From NCBI GenBank assembly GCA_958451615.1, contig CAUDQR010000010.1, positions 1 to 64,000 on the forward strand: a stretch of 64,000 bases of DNA. The letters run 5' to 3'. Below are positions 17,011 through 25,119 of this stretch, one piece after another. The position numbers were made by a program, and so were the translations under genes. This stretch comes from an uncultured Collinsella sp. GTDB taxonomy: Bacteria > Actinomycetota > Coriobacteriia > Coriobacteriales > Coriobacteriaceae. The notes below the pieces were generated by a model. It was not told where the DNA came from and made no database searches. It saw only the letters and a list, made by a program, of their open reading frames with translations. Every line of letters starts with the position of its first letter. The stretch's first letter is position 1.

Positions 17011-17555
17011 CGGTGACGCTCGTCATCGGCGCCGCCGCGAGCGGCAAGAGCGCCTACGCCGAGTCCCTGTGCCTCGGGCACGACGGCCCCCGCGTGTACC
17101 TGGCAACGATGGAGCCCTTCGGGGAAGAGGGCGCCCGCCGCATCGCGCGCCATCGGGCGCTGCGCGAGGGCAAGGGGTTTTCCACCCTCGAGCGAACGCG
17201 TGACGTGGGCGCCGCAGTGTCCGGGCTTCCGCGCGGCTGCACGCTTCTTTTGGAGGACGTGGGCAACCTGGTTGCGAACGAGCTCTTCGCGGAAGGCGGC
17301 TTGTCCCCACGTGACCCCGACGCTGCGGCGCGTGAGGTGCTCGGAGGCATCGAACGGCTCGCTCAGGCCGCTGCGTATACGGTGGTGGTCACCGTCGACG
17401 TGTTCGCCGATGAGATGCGCTACGATGAGGGGACCGAGGCATGGAGGCGCGCGCTCGCGCGCGTGAACGCGGGCGTGGCGGCGCTGGCCGACCGCGCAGT
17501 CGAAGTGGTATGCGGGATTCCCGTGTGGATGAAAGGTGAAGGACCTACAAGGTGA
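17007..17555 (+). CDS. cobU: Adenosylcobinamide kinase / adenosylcobinamide-phosphate guanylyltransferase
   Basis: A 182-residue bifunctional CobU, which phosphorylates adenosylcobinamide and transfers GMP to it. The P-loop is VIGAAASGKSAYAE at about residues 5-18, followed by VYLATMEPFGEEGARRIARHR, with the His of the guanylylation region, and LLLEDVGNLVANELF. The C-terminal VVCGIPVWMKG is typical. ATGA overlaps with cobT and GTGA with cobS indicate coupled translation. A second, degenerate CobU-like domain occurs two genes downstream. Confidence 0.92.
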   Translation: MTVTLVIGAAASGKSAYAESLCLGHDGPRVYLATMEPFGEEGARRIARHRALREGKGFSTLERTRDVGAAVSGLPRGCTLLLEDVGNLVANELFAEGGLSPRDPDAAAREVLGGIERLAQAAAYTVVVTVDVFADEMRYDEGTEAWRRALARVNAGVAALADRAVEVVCGIPVWMKGEGPTR

Positions 17556-18319
17556 AGATAGCAGAGGCAATCGGCGCGGCGTTCGGAACGTTCTCGCGCA
17601 TCCCCGTCCCGACATCGGCCTGGACCGATTTCGGGTCAACCCATGCGCTTGCCGCGTTTCCCCTGGTGGGCCTTGCGGAAGGGTTCCTCATGACGGCGTG
17701 GGGACACGTTGCGAACCTGCTCGGCGTGCCCGCGACCATCGTCGCGGCCGTGCTCGTGGCGCTGCCCGTGGCGGTGACGGGAGGCATCCACCTAGACGGG
17801 CTCTGCGACACCTCCGATGCGCTTGCAAGTTGGGCCCCGCGCGAGCGAAAGCTCGAGATCATGCACGATCCGCGGGCGGGCGCCTTCGGGGTCATCGGTG
17901 TTGTTGTGTACCTTATTCTGCAGTTTTCCCTGTTCACCGCGCTGCCGCTTACGGCGGGGGCGTTCCTCGCGCTTCTGTGCTCGCTCGTGTTCTCCCGCGC
18001 GCTTTCGGGACTCGCCGTTGAATGCTGGCCTGCCGCGCGGGCGGACGGCATGGCCGCGGGGCTCTCGCCTGCGAAGAAGCGCGCGGCTATCGTCGTGCCG
18101 CTTTGCGCTTTCGCTGCGGCTTCGGCTGCAGGGATGGTCGCGTGCGCTCAGGCCGTCGGCGCCCTTATGGCGGTGGCGGGGCTTTTGGCGCTCGCGTGGT
18201 ACCGCCATGTTGCCCTGTCCCGCTTCGGCGGGGTGACGGGGGATTTGGCCGGATGGTTTCTGCAATGGGCCGAGCTCGCGATGCTTGCCATGCTGGTGGC
18301 GGGGGGCATGCTCCTATGA
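17552..18319 (+). CDS. cobS: Adenosylcobinamide-GDP ribazoletransferase (cobalamin synthase)
   Basis: A 255-residue membrane enzyme that joins adenosylcobinamide-GDP to alpha-ribazole phosphate. The N-terminus FGTFSRIPVP is typical. The membrane-embedded metal and substrate motif is GGIHLDGLCDTSDALASWAPRERKLEIMHDPRAGAFGV at about residues 72-108, with several hydrophobic spans after it and a C-terminal RFGGVTGDLAGW segment. The GTG start overlaps the cobU stop, and the TGA stop overlaps the next ATG. Confidence 0.94.
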   Translation: MKIAEAIGAAFGTFSRIPVPTSAWTDFGSTHALAAFPLVGLAEGFLMTAWGHVANLLGVPATIVAAVLVALPVAVTGGIHLDGLCDTSDALASWAPRERKLEIMHDPRAGAFGVIGVVVYLILQFSLFTALPLTAGAFLALLCSLVFSRALSGLAVECWPAARADGMAAGLSPAKKRAAIVVPLCAFAAASAAGMVACAQAVGALMAVAGLLALAWYRHVALSRFGGVTGDLAGWFLQWAELAMLAMLVAGGMLL

Positions 18320-19317
18320 TGCTCGTGGTAGGTGGCGCGCATTCGGGGAAGAGGACCTTCGTACGCGAAAAGCTCGGGTTCGCGGCGGACGATTTGTTCG
18401 ACGCGGCGCAGTTTGTGGAGGGCGGCGTGCCCGCGGCTTTTGCCGGCCGTGTCGCTTACCGTGCTGAGGAACTCGTACGCGCGCTCGACGCTGACCGGGC
18501 GCTCGAGCGGCTGATCGGCTTCGACGTAGTGATTTTGTCCTTGGTCGGCTCGGGGGTCGTCCCTATGCGTGCGGAAGACGCCCAATGGCGCGAGCGCGCG
18601 GGGCGCCTGGGATGCGCGCTCGCTGCGCGCGCAGACGTCGTCGTGCGCATGACGTGCGGGATACCCCAGGTCATCAAAGGAAACCTTGCCGATGCGCCTC
18701 GAGGGACGCAGGGCGCGGGCGCGCCTTTGGAAGTCGTCTTCGTGCGCCATGGTGCCACGGCGGGCACGGAAGACCATCGCTACAGCGGGGCGGGCACCGA
18801 CGAGCCCCTGTCGAGCGCGGGCGAGTGCGCATTGCGCGACCTCGCGTGCTATCGTGACGTGTTCCGTGTTATCACGAGCGGCATGGCCCGCACCGACCAG
18901 ACGGCGCGCATCCTCTTCCCGAACGCGGAGCTTATGGCGTGCCCCGGTCTGCGCGAGATGGATTTCGGCGACTTCGAGGGGCGAAGCGCCGCCGAGCTTA
19001 AAGAGGATGCGCGCTACCGCGCCTGGGTAGACTCCTGGTGCGAGACGCGCTGCCCGCATGGCGAGGGCAAGAGCGATTTCACCCGCCGCGTCGTCGCGGC
19101 GTTTCGGGAGGCGTGCAAATCGGAGCGCGCCCAGGGGAGTGGGCGCGCCGTCTTCGTCGTTCACGCGGGTACCGTGAAAGCGCTGCTCTCCGAGCTAGCT
19201 GTCCCGAAAATGGGATACTTCGACGTGCATACCGAGCCGGGCGGCGCATGGGCCGCCACCTGGGATGGGCGCTGCCTTCGCGACGTTCGCCCCGCTTCGG
19301 GGGGCGATGCCCGGTGA
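18316..19317 (+). CDS. CobU-like P-loop domain fused to CobC-type histidine phosphatase
   Basis: A 333-residue two-domain protein. Residues of about 1-125 look like a diverged CobU: a P-loop at residues 6-13 (GGAHSGKR), then VVILSLVGSGVVP and the CobU-type ending MTCGIPQVIKG. The region that normally carries the guanylylation His differs. Residues of about 137-330 are a phosphoglycerate-mutase-type phosphatase with the phosphorylated His in VFVRHGATAG (RHG at 144-146), SGMARTDQTA, LREMDFGDFEG and a second His in VFVVHAGTVKALL. The phosphatase half should be CobC, which dephosphorylates alpha-ribazole phosphate or cobalamin phosphate. The role of the fused P-loop half is unknown. The first ATG at 18316 overlaps the cobS stop; a second ATG follows at once. 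Confidence 0.85.
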   Translation: MMLVVGGAHSGKRTFVREKLGFAADDLFDAAQFVEGGVPAAFAGRVAYRAEELVRALDADRALERLIGFDVVILSLVGSGVVPMRAEDAQWRERAGRLGCALAARADVVVRMTCGIPQVIKGNLADAPRGTQGAGAPLEVVFVRHGATAGTEDHRYSGAGTDEPLSSAGECALRDLACYRDVFRVITSGMARTDQTARILFPNAELMACPGLREMDFGDFEGRSAAELKEDARYRAWVDSWCETRCPHGEGKSDFTRRVVAAFREACKSERAQGSGRAVFVVHAGTVKALLSELAVPKMGYFDVHTEPGGAWAATWDGRCLRDVRPASGGDAR

Positions 19318-20291
19318 TGACGATTCTTGCCGTCGCCGCCGGGTTCGCGGCCGACCTTGCCTTCGGCGACCCGCGCTGGCTTCCCCATCCCGTCGTCGCC
19401 ATGGGGCGCGCGATCACGTGGGCCGAAGGCCGCCTGCGGGGCGCATTCCCGCAAACGTCCGCGGGTACGCGCGCCGCAGGGCTTGTGCTCGCCGTGGCGC
19501 TTCCGCTTGCGTGTGGGCTTTTGACCTGGGGAATCCTGCATCTTTGCGGCATGGTTCACTCCGGCTTGCGCTTCGTGGCCGAGGCATGGGCGAGCTATCA
19601 GATTCTCGCGGCATGCGAGCTGCGCCGCCAGAGCCTGGCCGTTGCCCGCGCGTTCTCGAAGGGCGGACTTGTCGCGGCGCGCGAAGCCGTCGGGCTCATC
19701 GTGGGACGTGACACGTCTGTTCTCGACGAGCAGGGCGTCGCGCGCGCCGCCGTGGAAACGGTGGCGGAGAACGCGAGCGACGGTGTCATCGCGCCGCTTT
19801 TCTACCTTATGATCGGGGGTGCGCCCTTGGGCATGGCGTACAAGGCGGTGAACACGCTCGACAGCATGGTGGGCTACAAAAACGAGCGCTACATCGACTT
19901 CGGCTGCGCCTCGGCGCGCCTCGACGATGCGGTGAACTGGATTCCCTCGCGGTTATCGGCCCTGTTCATGATCGCCGTGTGCCCGATCGTCGGGCTCGAC
20001 GCGCGCGGGGCGGCGCGCATCTGGCGCCGCGACAGGCGTCGCCATGCGAGCCCGAACGCGGCACAGACTGAGTCAGCGTGCGCGGGCGCGCTCGGGCTGC
20101 GCCTGGCAGGACCCGCGGTGTATTTCGGCAAGCTCGTTGAGAAACCGACGATAGGAGACGCGTCCCGCGAAATCCAGTGGGGCGACATCGCCCGGGCGAC
20201 AAGGCTCATGCTCGCTGCGTCCGTATGCGCGCTCGTCGTCTTCGGCGCCGCGCGCGCGGCGGTCGTGCTCGCCGTGGGGGCGATGGCATGA
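19317..20291 (+). CDS. cbiB: Adenosylcobinamide-phosphate synthase
   Basis: A 324-residue membrane protein (CbiB, CobD in the aerobic nomenclature) that attaches aminopropanol or its phosphate to adenosylcobyric acid. Motifs: ADLAFGDPRWLPHPVVAMGRAI near the N-terminus, IVGRDTSVLDEQGVARAAVETVAENASDGVIAPLFY in the middle, YKAVNTLDSMVGYKNERY, and DDAVNWIPSRLSAL. Several hydrophobic segments place it in the membrane next to CobS. The ATG at 19317 overlaps the preceding stop by one base; a GTG one codon upstream is possible. Confidence 0.93.
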   Translation: MTILAVAAGFAADLAFGDPRWLPHPVVAMGRAITWAEGRLRGAFPQTSAGTRAAGLVLAVALPLACGLLTWGILHLCGMVHSGLRFVAEAWASYQILAACELRRQSLAVARAFSKGGLVAAREAVGLIVGRDTSVLDEQGVARAAVETVAENASDGVIAPLFYLMIGGAPLGMAYKAVNTLDSMVGYKNERYIDFGCASARLDDAVNWIPSRLSALFMIAVCPIVGLDARGAARIWRRDRRRHASPNAAQTESACAGALGLRLAGPAVYFGKLVEKPTIGDASREIQWGDIARATRLMLAASVCALVVFGAARAAVVLAVGAMA

Positions 20292-21511
20292 GGGAAGATC
20301 ACGCCGCGCCCCGGGCTGCCGGGGGAATCCTGCGCGCCCGTACGCATGGGGGCAGCGCGCAATCGCTCGGCATCGCTTGCGAAGGGGGCGCCTCCGACCT
20401 CATCGACTTCTCGGTGAACGTGAATCCGGCAGGCCCCTCGCCGCGCGCCGTCGCCGCAGCTTGTAAGGCGCTTTCTCGAATCGACGCCTACCCCGATAGG
20501 GAAAGCCGCGCCCTCGTTCGCGCCCTAGCGCGTGCCCAGGGCATTCCCGAAGATACTATCGTCTGCGGCGCGGGCGCGTCCGACATCATCTGGCGGCTCG
20601 CCGCGGCGGTGCGCCCGAAACGCATCGTCGTGTGCGCGCCGACGTTCTCTGAATATTCGGAGGCGGCATCGTACTACGGCGCATGCGTGCAGGAGTTCCC
20701 GCTCTCCGAAGCGGACGACTTCGACGTGCCCGCCTCCTTCGCCCGCGCGATCGAGGGGCCGGGAGACGTGGCGTACCTCTGCAATCCGAACAACCCGACG
20801 GGGCGCCTCGTCGACCCCAGCGTGATCGAGGCCGCGGCTTGCCGCTGCGAGCAGGTGGGCGCGCTGCTCGTCGTGGACGAGTGCTTCCTCGGATTTGCGC
20901 CCGACGCCCGCGAAAGGAGCGTGGCCGCACGCGCCGCGTGTTCGCGCCATGTGGCCGTGCTCTCCGCGTTCACCAAGCTCTACGGAATGGCGGGGTTGCG
21001 GTTGGGATATCTGATCAGCGGAAACGCTCAACTCATCGAGGGGATTCGCCGGGCGGGGCAGGCGTGGCCCGTCTCCTCGGTCGCCGAGGCCGCGGGCATC
21101 GCCGCCCTGGAAGACGTCGAATACGTCTCACGCACGCGCGATGTATTGGCGGGCGAGCGAGCGTGGCTTTCCCACGAGCTCTCCTCGCTCGGGCTTTCCG
21201 TCGTGCCGTCGGATGCGAACTTCCTTTTAGTCCGCACGCCGGCGAAAGACATCCCCGAGCGCCTGTATAAACTGGGGGTTTTGGTCCGCACGTGCGACTC
21301 GTTTTCGGTGCTGTCCCGTTTCTGGTGCCGCGTCGCGGTGCGCACGCGCAAGGAGAATGCCCGGCTTGCGATGGCGTTCGGCCGTGCGCTTCGGGCGGAA
21401 GACGCATCGGGCGAAGGCGAACCCGACGAACGGGGCGGCGCTTCTTTCAGCGGCGCTATGGCGGGCGCGGATGGCCGAGGCTTGGCGAAGGAGGTCGATA
21501 CCCGTGGGTAG
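20288..21511 (+). CDS. cobD: L-threonine-O-3-phosphate decarboxylase-type PLP enzyme
   Basis: A 407-residue class I/II aminotransferase-fold enzyme. In this context it is CobD, which makes aminopropanol phosphate for the nucleotide loop. Visible features: IDFSVNVNPAGPSP near residue 38, IVCGAGASDIIWRLA, YLCNPNNPTGRLVDP, LLVVDECFLGFAPDA, and the PLP lysine region SAFTKLYGMAGLRLGYL. A histidinol-phosphate aminotransferase is the main alternative by fold, but the position between cbiB and cbiP argues for CobD. The C-terminus has about 45 extra low-complexity residues beyond the usual end. It overlaps cbiP by 8 bases. Confidence 0.9.
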   Translation: MREDHAAPRAAGGILRARTHGGSAQSLGIACEGGASDLIDFSVNVNPAGPSPRAVAAACKALSRIDAYPDRESRALVRALARAQGIPEDTIVCGAGASDIIWRLAAAVRPKRIVVCAPTFSEYSEAASYYGACVQEFPLSEADDFDVPASFARAIEGPGDVAYLCNPNNPTGRLVDPSVIEAAACRCEQVGALLVVDECFLGFAPDARERSVAARAACSRHVAVLSAFTKLYGMAGLRLGYLISGNAQLIEGIRRAGQAWPVSSVAEAAGIAALEDVEYVSRTRDVLAGERAWLSHELSSLGLSVVPSDANFLLVRTPAKDIPERLYKLGVLVRTCDSFSVLSRFWCRVAVRTRKENARLAMAFGRALRAEDASGEGEPDERGGASFSGAMAGADGRGLAKEVDTRG

Positions 21512-23003
21512 GGCCAAGCCCATCATGATCCAGGGCACCATGTCGAACGCGGGGAAGAGCCTGCTCGCGGCGGGGCTGTGCCGCGTGCTTTCGCAGGACG
21601 GCCTGCGCGTGACTCCCTTCAAGAGCCAGAACATGGCACTCAACAGCGGCGTCACGGCCGACGGGCTCGAGATGGGGCGCGCCCAGATCATGCAGGCCGA
21701 GGCGTGCGGCATCGCGCCCGACGTGCGCATGAACCCCATCCTGCTCAAGCCCGAAAGCGGCCACCGAAGCCAGCTCATCGTGGCCGGCAAGGCGCAGGGA
21801 GCCTTCGCTGCGAGGGACTACTTCGCGCGAAAGAAGGCGCTCATGCCGCAGATTTTGGAGGCGTTCGATTCGCTCGCGGAGGATAACGACGTCATCGTCA
21901 TCGAGGGCGCCGGCAGCCCCGCCGAAATCAACCTTGCCGAAAACGACATCGTCAACATGGGGCTCGCGCGCGCCGTGTCCTCCCCCGTGCTGCTTGCGGG
22001 CGACATCGACCCGGGCGGGGTATTTGCCCAGCTCTACGGCACGGTCGCGCTCCTTGCGCCCGAGGACCGCGCGCTTTTGCGGGGGCTTGTGGTGAACAAG
22101 TTCCGCGGCGATGTGGAAATCCTGCGCCCGGGTTTGGCCCCGCTCGAGAAGATGTGCGGGGTTCCCGTCGTGGGGGTCGTGCCGTATCTTACGCTTGACC
22201 TGGACGACGAGGACTCGCTCGCGCCGCGCCTATCTGCCCGCGAGGCGCGCGGCGTCATCGACGTCGCCGTCGTGCGTCTTCCGCATCTGTCGAACTTCAC
22301 CGACTTCGACCCGCTTTCGCGCGTGCCCGGCGTGGGCGTGCGCTACGTTTCCTCGACGAGCGATCTGGGCCGACCCGACCTGGTGGTGCTTCCCGGCTCG
22401 AAGACTACGCTCGACGACGCGCGCTGGCTTGCGGCTAGCGGCATCGGAGCCTGTGTACGCGCGCTTTCGGGCGCGGGCACGCCGGTGCTCGGCATATGCG
22501 GAGGCTACCAGCTTTTGGGAGACGAGCTTTCCGACCCGCACGGCAGGGAAGGCGCTGGCACCGCGCGCGGGCTCGGGCTCATCCCTGCAAGTACGGTGTT
22601 CAAGGAGGAAAAGCGCCTCGCCCAGTCGGAGCTGCGCATCACGGGCGCCCAAGGCGCGTTCTCGGTGTGGAACGGCATGACGGCGCGCGGGTACGAGATT
22701 CACGACGGCGAAACGACCGTCTCCTGCGCCCCTGCGGGCACGATTGGCGGCAAACCAGAAGGCGCGGCCTGCGGAAACGTGTTCGGAACCTATCTCCACG
22801 GCCTGTTCGACGAACCGGGGGTGGCGCTCGCTCTCGCGCGCTCGCTCGCGCGCATGCGCGGCCTGCCCGAGAGCGTCGTGGGTGCTGCGGGCGCAGCGTC
22901 CGCAGCCGATCACCGTGCGCGCGAGTTCGACCGCCTGGCCGACGTCGTGCGCGGGGCGCTTGACATGGAGTATGTCTACCGCATTATCGAGGAGGGCGTA
23001 TGA
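21504..23003 (+). CDS. cbiP: Adenosylcobyric acid synthase (glutamine-hydrolysing)
   Basis: A 499-residue amidotransferase (CbiP/CobQ) that amidates the b, d, e and g side chains. The GTG at 21504 is chosen because it follows GAAGGAGGTCG at 21487-21497 and gives the normal N-terminus; upstream in-frame sequence belongs to the cobD coding region. N-terminal ATP domain: IMIQGTMSNAGKSLLAAGLCRVL, PFKSQNMALNSGVT, EGAGSPAEINLAENDIVNMG. C-terminal amidotransferase domain: LPGSKTTLDD, VLGICGGYQLLG with the nucleophile Cys, and GTYLHGLFD with the catalytic His. Confidence 0.94.
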   Translation: MGRAKPIMIQGTMSNAGKSLLAAGLCRVLSQDGLRVTPFKSQNMALNSGVTADGLEMGRAQIMQAEACGIAPDVRMNPILLKPESGHRSQLIVAGKAQGAFAARDYFARKKALMPQILEAFDSLAEDNDVIVIEGAGSPAEINLAENDIVNMGLARAVSSPVLLAGDIDPGGVFAQLYGTVALLAPEDRALLRGLVVNKFRGDVEILRPGLAPLEKMCGVPVVGVVPYLTLDLDDEDSLAPRLSAREARGVIDVAVVRLPHLSNFTDFDPLSRVPGVGVRYVSSTSDLGRPDLVVLPGSKTTLDDARWLAASGIGACVRALSGAGTPVLGICGGYQLLGDELSDPHGREGAGTARGLGLIPASTVFKEEKRLAQSELRITGAQGAFSVWNGMTARGYEIHDGETTVSCAPAGTIGGKPEGAACGNVFGTYLHGLFDEPGVALALARSLARMRGLPESVVGAAGAASAADHRAREFDRLADVVRGALDMEYVYRIIEEGV

Positions 23004-23515
23004 TCCACGTGTATCATGGCGACGGCAAAGGCAAGACTACGGCGGCGATGGGCCTCGCCCTTCGCATGCTCGCCGCAGGCCGCCGCGTCGTCGTCGTGCA
23101 GTTCCTGAAAGACGGCGAAAGCGGGGAGGCGCGCCTGCTCGCCGAGCATTTCGGCGTGCCCTTGTTCGCGGGGAAGGTGTCGGACAAGTTTACCTGGTCG
23201 ATGACGTCGGAAGAACTTGCCGCGACGTGCGAGCTGCACGATGGGAACCTCGCTTCCGCGCTCGCCGAGCTCGAGGGCGCGCAAGAGGGACTGCTCGTGC
23301 TCGACGAGGCGCTCGACGCGCTTTCGAAGGGGCTTGTCGACGAGGCGCTCGTGAACCGCGCGCTCGATTTGTCCGCGCGCGGCGTCGAAGTGGCGCTCAC
23401 CGGGCGCGCGCTTTCCCGCAAGATCGTGGAGAAGGCCGACTACATAACCGAGATGCGGTGCGAGAAACACCCCTACTCTCAGGGGATATGTGCAAGGGAA
23501 GGAGTGGAGTACTAG
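23000..23515 (+). CDS. cobO: ATP:corrinoid adenosyltransferase (CobA/CobO type)
   Basis: A 171-residue P-loop enzyme that attaches the adenosyl group to cobalt(I) corrinoids. The P-loop is at the very N-terminus (HVYHGDGKGKTTAAMGLALR), followed by VVVVQFLKDGESGEARLL, LLVLDEALDALSKGLVDEA and VEVALTGRALSRKIVEKADYITEM. The N-terminus is short, as in many anaerobes. ATGA overlap with cbiP; the stop is directly followed by the cbiC start. Confidence 0.92.
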   Translation: MIHVYHGDGKGKTTAAMGLALRMLAAGRRVVVVQFLKDGESGEARLLAEHFGVPLFAGKVSDKFTWSMTSEELAATCELHDGNLASALAELEGAQEGLLVLDEALDALSKGLVDEALVNRALDLSARGVEVALTGRALSRKIVEKADYITEMRCEKHPYSQGICAREGVEY

Positions 23516-24157
23516 ATGGATTCCAAGGAGATGGCGCCCGGCGACATCGAGCGGCGCAGCTTCGAGATCATCACCGAAGAGCTCGGCGGCCGCACGTTCC
23601 CGCCGCTCGAAGAGCCCGTCGTGAAGCGCGTCATCCACACCACTGCCGACTTCTCGTACGCCGATTCCCTCGTGTTTACCCATGACGCCGCGCACTGTGC
23701 GCTCGACGCACTGCGCGCAGGGGCCACGGTGCTCACCGACACGAACATGGCGCTCGCAGGCATAAGCAAGCCCGCGCTCGCGAAGCTCGGCTGCAAGGCC
23801 GTGTGCTTCATGGCCGACCCTGATGTCGCCGCGGCTGCGCGCGCCGCGGGCACGACTCGCGCCGTTGCGAGCATGGACAAAGCTTGCGGCATCGAGGGTC
23901 CGCTCATCGTGGCCGTCGGCAACGCTCCCACAGCACTTCTGCGCCTCGCCGAGCTCATGGACGCGGGGAAGATCGCGCCCGCGCTCGTCGTTGGGGTGCC
24001 GGTCGGGTTTGTGAACGTGGTCGAGGCGAAAGAGGAGCTACTCGCACGACGCGTGCCAGCCATCGTCGCGAGGGGTCGCAAGGGCGGCTCGACCGTGGCG
24101 GCTGCCATTATGAACGCGCTGCTCTACCAGATCACGCGCCCAGGCGGCCCGAAGTGA
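23516..24157 (+). CDS. cbiC: Cobalt-precorrin-8 methylmutase
   Basis: A 213-residue CbiC/CobH, which moves the C11 methyl to C12 to give cobyrinate. Family features: IERRSFEIITEEL near the start, RVIHTTADFSYADSLVFTHDA with the active-site His, VLTDTNMALAGISKPAL, and IVAVGNAPTALLRLAELM followed by VVGVPVGFVNVVEAKEEL. The C-terminal VARGRKGGSTVAAAIMNALLY is typical. No gap separates it from cobO, and it overlaps cbiJ by GTGA. Confidence 0.94.
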   Translation: MDSKEMAPGDIERRSFEIITEELGGRTFPPLEEPVVKRVIHTTADFSYADSLVFTHDAAHCALDALRAGATVLTDTNMALAGISKPALAKLGCKAVCFMADPDVAAAARAAGTTRAVASMDKACGIEGPLIVAVGNAPTALLRLAELMDAGKIAPALVVGVPVGFVNVVEAKEELLARRVPAIVARGRKGGSTVAAAIMNALLYQITRPGGPK

Positions 24158-24927
24158 CGGCGCCCGCATCCGCGCCGGCGCTGCGCATCTTCGCCGGCAC
24201 CACCGAGGGCCGCCTTCTGTGTGAATGGGCGAGCGGGGCGGTCATCCCCGCCCGTGCCTACGCGGCAACCGAGTACGGAGGCGAGCTTTTGGGTGAGCTT
24301 CCGGGCATCGAGGTGCATGCGGGCAGGCTCGACGATGCCGACATGGAGCGCGAGCTTTCCGGCGCGCGTATCGTCGTCGACGCCACGCACCCCTTCGCTA
24401 CGCTCGCAAGCGACAACATCCGGGTCGCTTCGCTCGCCGTGGGTGCACGATGCCTGCGCCTTGCGCGCCCGGTCGAGGCGCTGCCCAAAGGCGTCGTGCC
24501 GGTCGCGTCGATCGCCTGCGCGGCGCGCTTTCTCTCCGAGAACCCGGGTCGCGTTCTTCTCACGACGGGGAGCAAGGAGCTTGCTCCCTACACGCGCGTC
24601 GCCGATTTCGCGGAGCGCTTCTTCGTGCGTGTGCTCCCGCTGCCCGGTGCTATAACGAAGTGCATCGACGCGGGGTTTTCGCCGTCGCACGTCATCGGCA
24701 TGCAGGGGCCCTTCACCCGCGAGCTCAACGAGGCGATGCTTCGGCAGGTGGGCGCCCAGTGGCTTGTGACCAAGGACTCGGGAACCGTAGGCGGCACGGC
24801 CGAGAAGCTCGCCGCAGCGCGCGCCGTGGGAGCGCGCTGTATCGTGGTCACCCGTCCCGCCGAGGGAGGCGGGGCCCTTTCGCTTCGGGAAGTGGAAGAT
24901 GCGCTCTTACGGGAGTTCGCGCGCTAG
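24154..24927 (+). CDS. cbiJ: Cobalt-precorrin-6A reductase
   Basis: A 257-residue CbiJ/CobK, which reduces cobalt-precorrin-6A with a nicotinamide cofactor. The GTG at 24154 overlaps the cbiC stop. Features: LRIFAGTTEGRLLCEWA, YGGELLGELPGIEVHAGRLD, IVVDATHPFATLASDNIRVA, VLLTTGSKELAPYTRV, VIGMQGPFTRELNEAMLRQ and TKDSGTVGGTAEKLAAA. It is the last gene of the operon. No terminator is visible after it; a transposase remnant begins directly. Confidence 0.92.
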   Translation: MTAPASAPALRIFAGTTEGRLLCEWASGAVIPARAYAATEYGGELLGELPGIEVHAGRLDDADMERELSGARIVVDATHPFATLASDNIRVASLAVGARCLRLARPVEALPKGVVPVASIACAARFLSENPGRVLLTTGSKELAPYTRVADFAERFFVRVLPLPGAITKCIDAGFSPSHVIGMQGPFTRELNEAMLRQVGAQWLVTKDSGTVGGTAEKLAAARAVGARCIVVTRPAEGGGALSLREVEDALLREFAR

Positions 24928-25032
24928 GCGCTCGCCGCGCCTGCGAGGAGGATCGCCTCGAGCAAGCTCGACCCGTACAAGCCCGTCATCCACCAATAGC
25001 TCGAGGACGCCCGGAACTGGCGCAAACAGCCC
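24928..25032 (+). pseudogene. IS21-type transposase (IstA) remnant
   Basis: The plus strand reads SSKLDPYKPVIHQ, then a TAG stop, then LEDARNWRKQ. This matches the region after the N-terminal helix-turn-helix of IS21-family IstA transposases, with the stop where a Trp is expected. Only about 35 codons remain, with neither the HTH nor the DDE core. It marks the right edge of the GC-rich cobalamin block. The assignment rests on a short motif. Confidence 0.55.
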
Positions 25033-25038
25033 TTCAAT

Positions 25039-25107
25039 AAGTTGCGGTGAAATAGTGTCTGTTTTTGCTGCTAGATAGCATATTCAGTCCCTAAATCACC
25101 GTAACTT
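25039..25107. repeat. Foldback repeat with AAGTTGCGGTGAAAT end, copy 1
   Basis: AAGTTGCGGTGAAATAG at the left faces a slightly mutated complement (CTAAATCACCGTAACTT) at the right, 69 bases in all. The same element occurs at 41335-41401 and 41677-41743. It lies in the gap between the IS21 remnant and the convergent MacB-like permease gene. It carries no coding sequence and may be a MITE-like or REP-like element. Confidence 0.7.
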
Positions 25108-25119
25108 GTCGGTGGTGGC

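Noticed and set aside
20288..21511. Annotation as histidinol-phosphate aminotransferase
   Set aside because: The fold is shared, but the position inside the cobalamin operon between cbiB and cbiP favours threonine-phosphate decarboxylase.
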